A stretch of 64,000 bases of DNA from Arenicellales bacterium. GTDB taxonomy: Bacteria; Pseudomonadota; Gammaproteobacteria; Arenicellales; JAJDZL01. Below are positions 63,568 to 64,000 of the stretch, piece by piece. The number at the start of each line of letters is the position of its first letter. Within the stretch, counting starts at the first letter, position 1. Location: the NCBI GenBank assembly GCA_958295885.1, contig OY282380.1, positions 1,178,001 through 1,242,000 on the forward strand, read 5' to 3'. The notes under the pieces are model-generated. The model had not been told where the DNA came from and made no database searches. It was given only the letters and a program-made list of their open reading frames with translations. Position numbers and translations under genes: made by a program.

Positions 63568-64000
63568 TTATTCAATGGGAAGTCCTAGAAATGCACCGCG
63601 ATTCCTCTCTGTCACCGCCCTCATAAGCGTTGCATAGCGCTCACTTCCATACTCTGATATAAATCCGATGCTGTGAACTCGAACAATTGCTGACTTGGTC
63701 TTTGAACTGAAATTCATGCTGTCCAGAGTATCAATGACTGAATCGTAAGAAGAACCCGTAAAATCGTCTCCTAAAATGTAAATTGAGATCTTGTCAGATT
63801 TGCGAGCGTAAAGACTCAGCGCGGTCTGGAGACCTTCTACTGGACTGCTGTTGGAAAATTCGCGCCAGTTTCGCAATGTTCTTTTTACATTTCTACGACT
63901 GACTGATGTGTCTGGGAGCCATCTTCGCTTAGTGCCGCTAAACAAATGAATCCCATTGTCATTCATGACCTGAAATCCTCTTACAGTGGGATGAATCTCA
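63568..64000 (-). CDS. vWA-domain-like protein (partial, N-terminus outside window)
   Basis: The frame remains open beyond the right edge: before the ATG at 63966 the codons continue EIHPTVRGFQV, so the real start lies outside. The visible ~144 residues fit the second half of a von Willebrand A fold. They show VEGLQTALSLYARKSDKISI with YILGDDFTG, then SIGFISEYGSERYATLMRAV and a final GAFLGLP. The DDFTGSSYDSVIDTLD segment replaces the usual GD strand end of vWA domains. The MIDAS Asp would be upstream, outside the window. As a second vWA gene so near the vWA-ABC-FtsX-FGE cassette it may belong to the same locus, but the opposite strand and the 3.7 kb gap leave this open. Confidence 0.7.
   Translation of the reverse strand, partial: EIHPTVRGFQVMNDNGIHLFSGTKRRWLPDTSVSRRNVKRTLRNWREFSNSSPVEGLQTALSLYARKSDKISIYILGDDFTGSSYDSVIDTLDSMNFSSKTKSAIVRVHSIGFISEYGSERYATLMRAVTERNRGAFLGLPIE

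Noticed and set aside
1-64000. tRNA or rRNA genes
   Set aside because: I looked for T-loop (GGTTCRANTCC) and rRNA core motifs on reading through and found no structure that supports one; a tRNAscan run would settle this.

Overview
This window looks like a gammaproteobacterial chromosome of moderate G+C that carries many decayed insertion sequences. The assignment rests on gene order and family content. The left end has dsbD - tlpA - aroQ - accB on the minus strand, and the middle has ygfB - pepP - ubiH - visC/ubiI; both are conserved gammaproteobacterial neighbourhoods. Between these conserved blocks lie remnants of at least seven transposase families, most of them frameshifted or truncated. 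Such a load of dead IS elements is typical of host-associated or recently bottlenecked lineages, but that is an inference.

Layout. 0-5 kb: accB (partial), aroQ, an IS remnant, a TlpA-like thioredoxin and a DsbD that lacks its C-terminal thioredoxin domain. 5.6-18 kb: a sterol-desaturase fragment; a Fur-box-preceded ferric-iron ABC importer (binding protein, permease, ATPase); an alpha/beta hydrolase; fxsA; a small ORF directly behind a second Fur box; a dienelactone hydrolase; a membrane desaturase; a ruined TonB-dependent receptor; and a BtuF/BtuC/BtuD-type importer. 18-23 kb: IS1595 and IS1634 pseudogenes and a frameshifted Rpn-family nuclease gene. 23.6-25.4 kb: a compact operon of a GHKL ATPase, a STAS-like (DUF4325) protein and a PIN-domain protein. 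26-36 kb: an IS4 (Tn5-like) remnant, an intact DruA-IS4 fusion transposase, IS110 debris, fur, further Rpn copies, a tyrosine-recombinase tail and a truncated SDH/Clp-fold proteinase. 36.2-41.1 kb: the ubiquinone/peptidase block. 41.4-49 kb: an IS66-like pseudogene, a three-gene operon with a TIGR04255-like protein, RloA/RloB (AbiL-type) genes and an IS110 pseudogene. 49.9-64 kb: three Sel1-repeat secreted proteins around a four-gene cassette (vWA protein, LolD-like ATPase, FtsX-like permease, 1036-residue SUMF1/FGE-fold protein), a lipoprotein pseudogene, and a second vWA protein running off the right edge.

How genes may work together. Iron supply and control are visible as the fur gene, two strong Fur boxes, the iron importer and the remains of a TonB-dependent uptake locus. 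The 23-48 kb region reads as a small defence/mobile island (GHKL-STAS-PIN, DruA-like domain, TIGR04255 triad, RloAB). The best candidate for an undescribed system is the vWA-ABC-FtsX-FGE cassette with its flanking Sel1 proteins. The GHKL-STAS-PIN operon is the second candidate.
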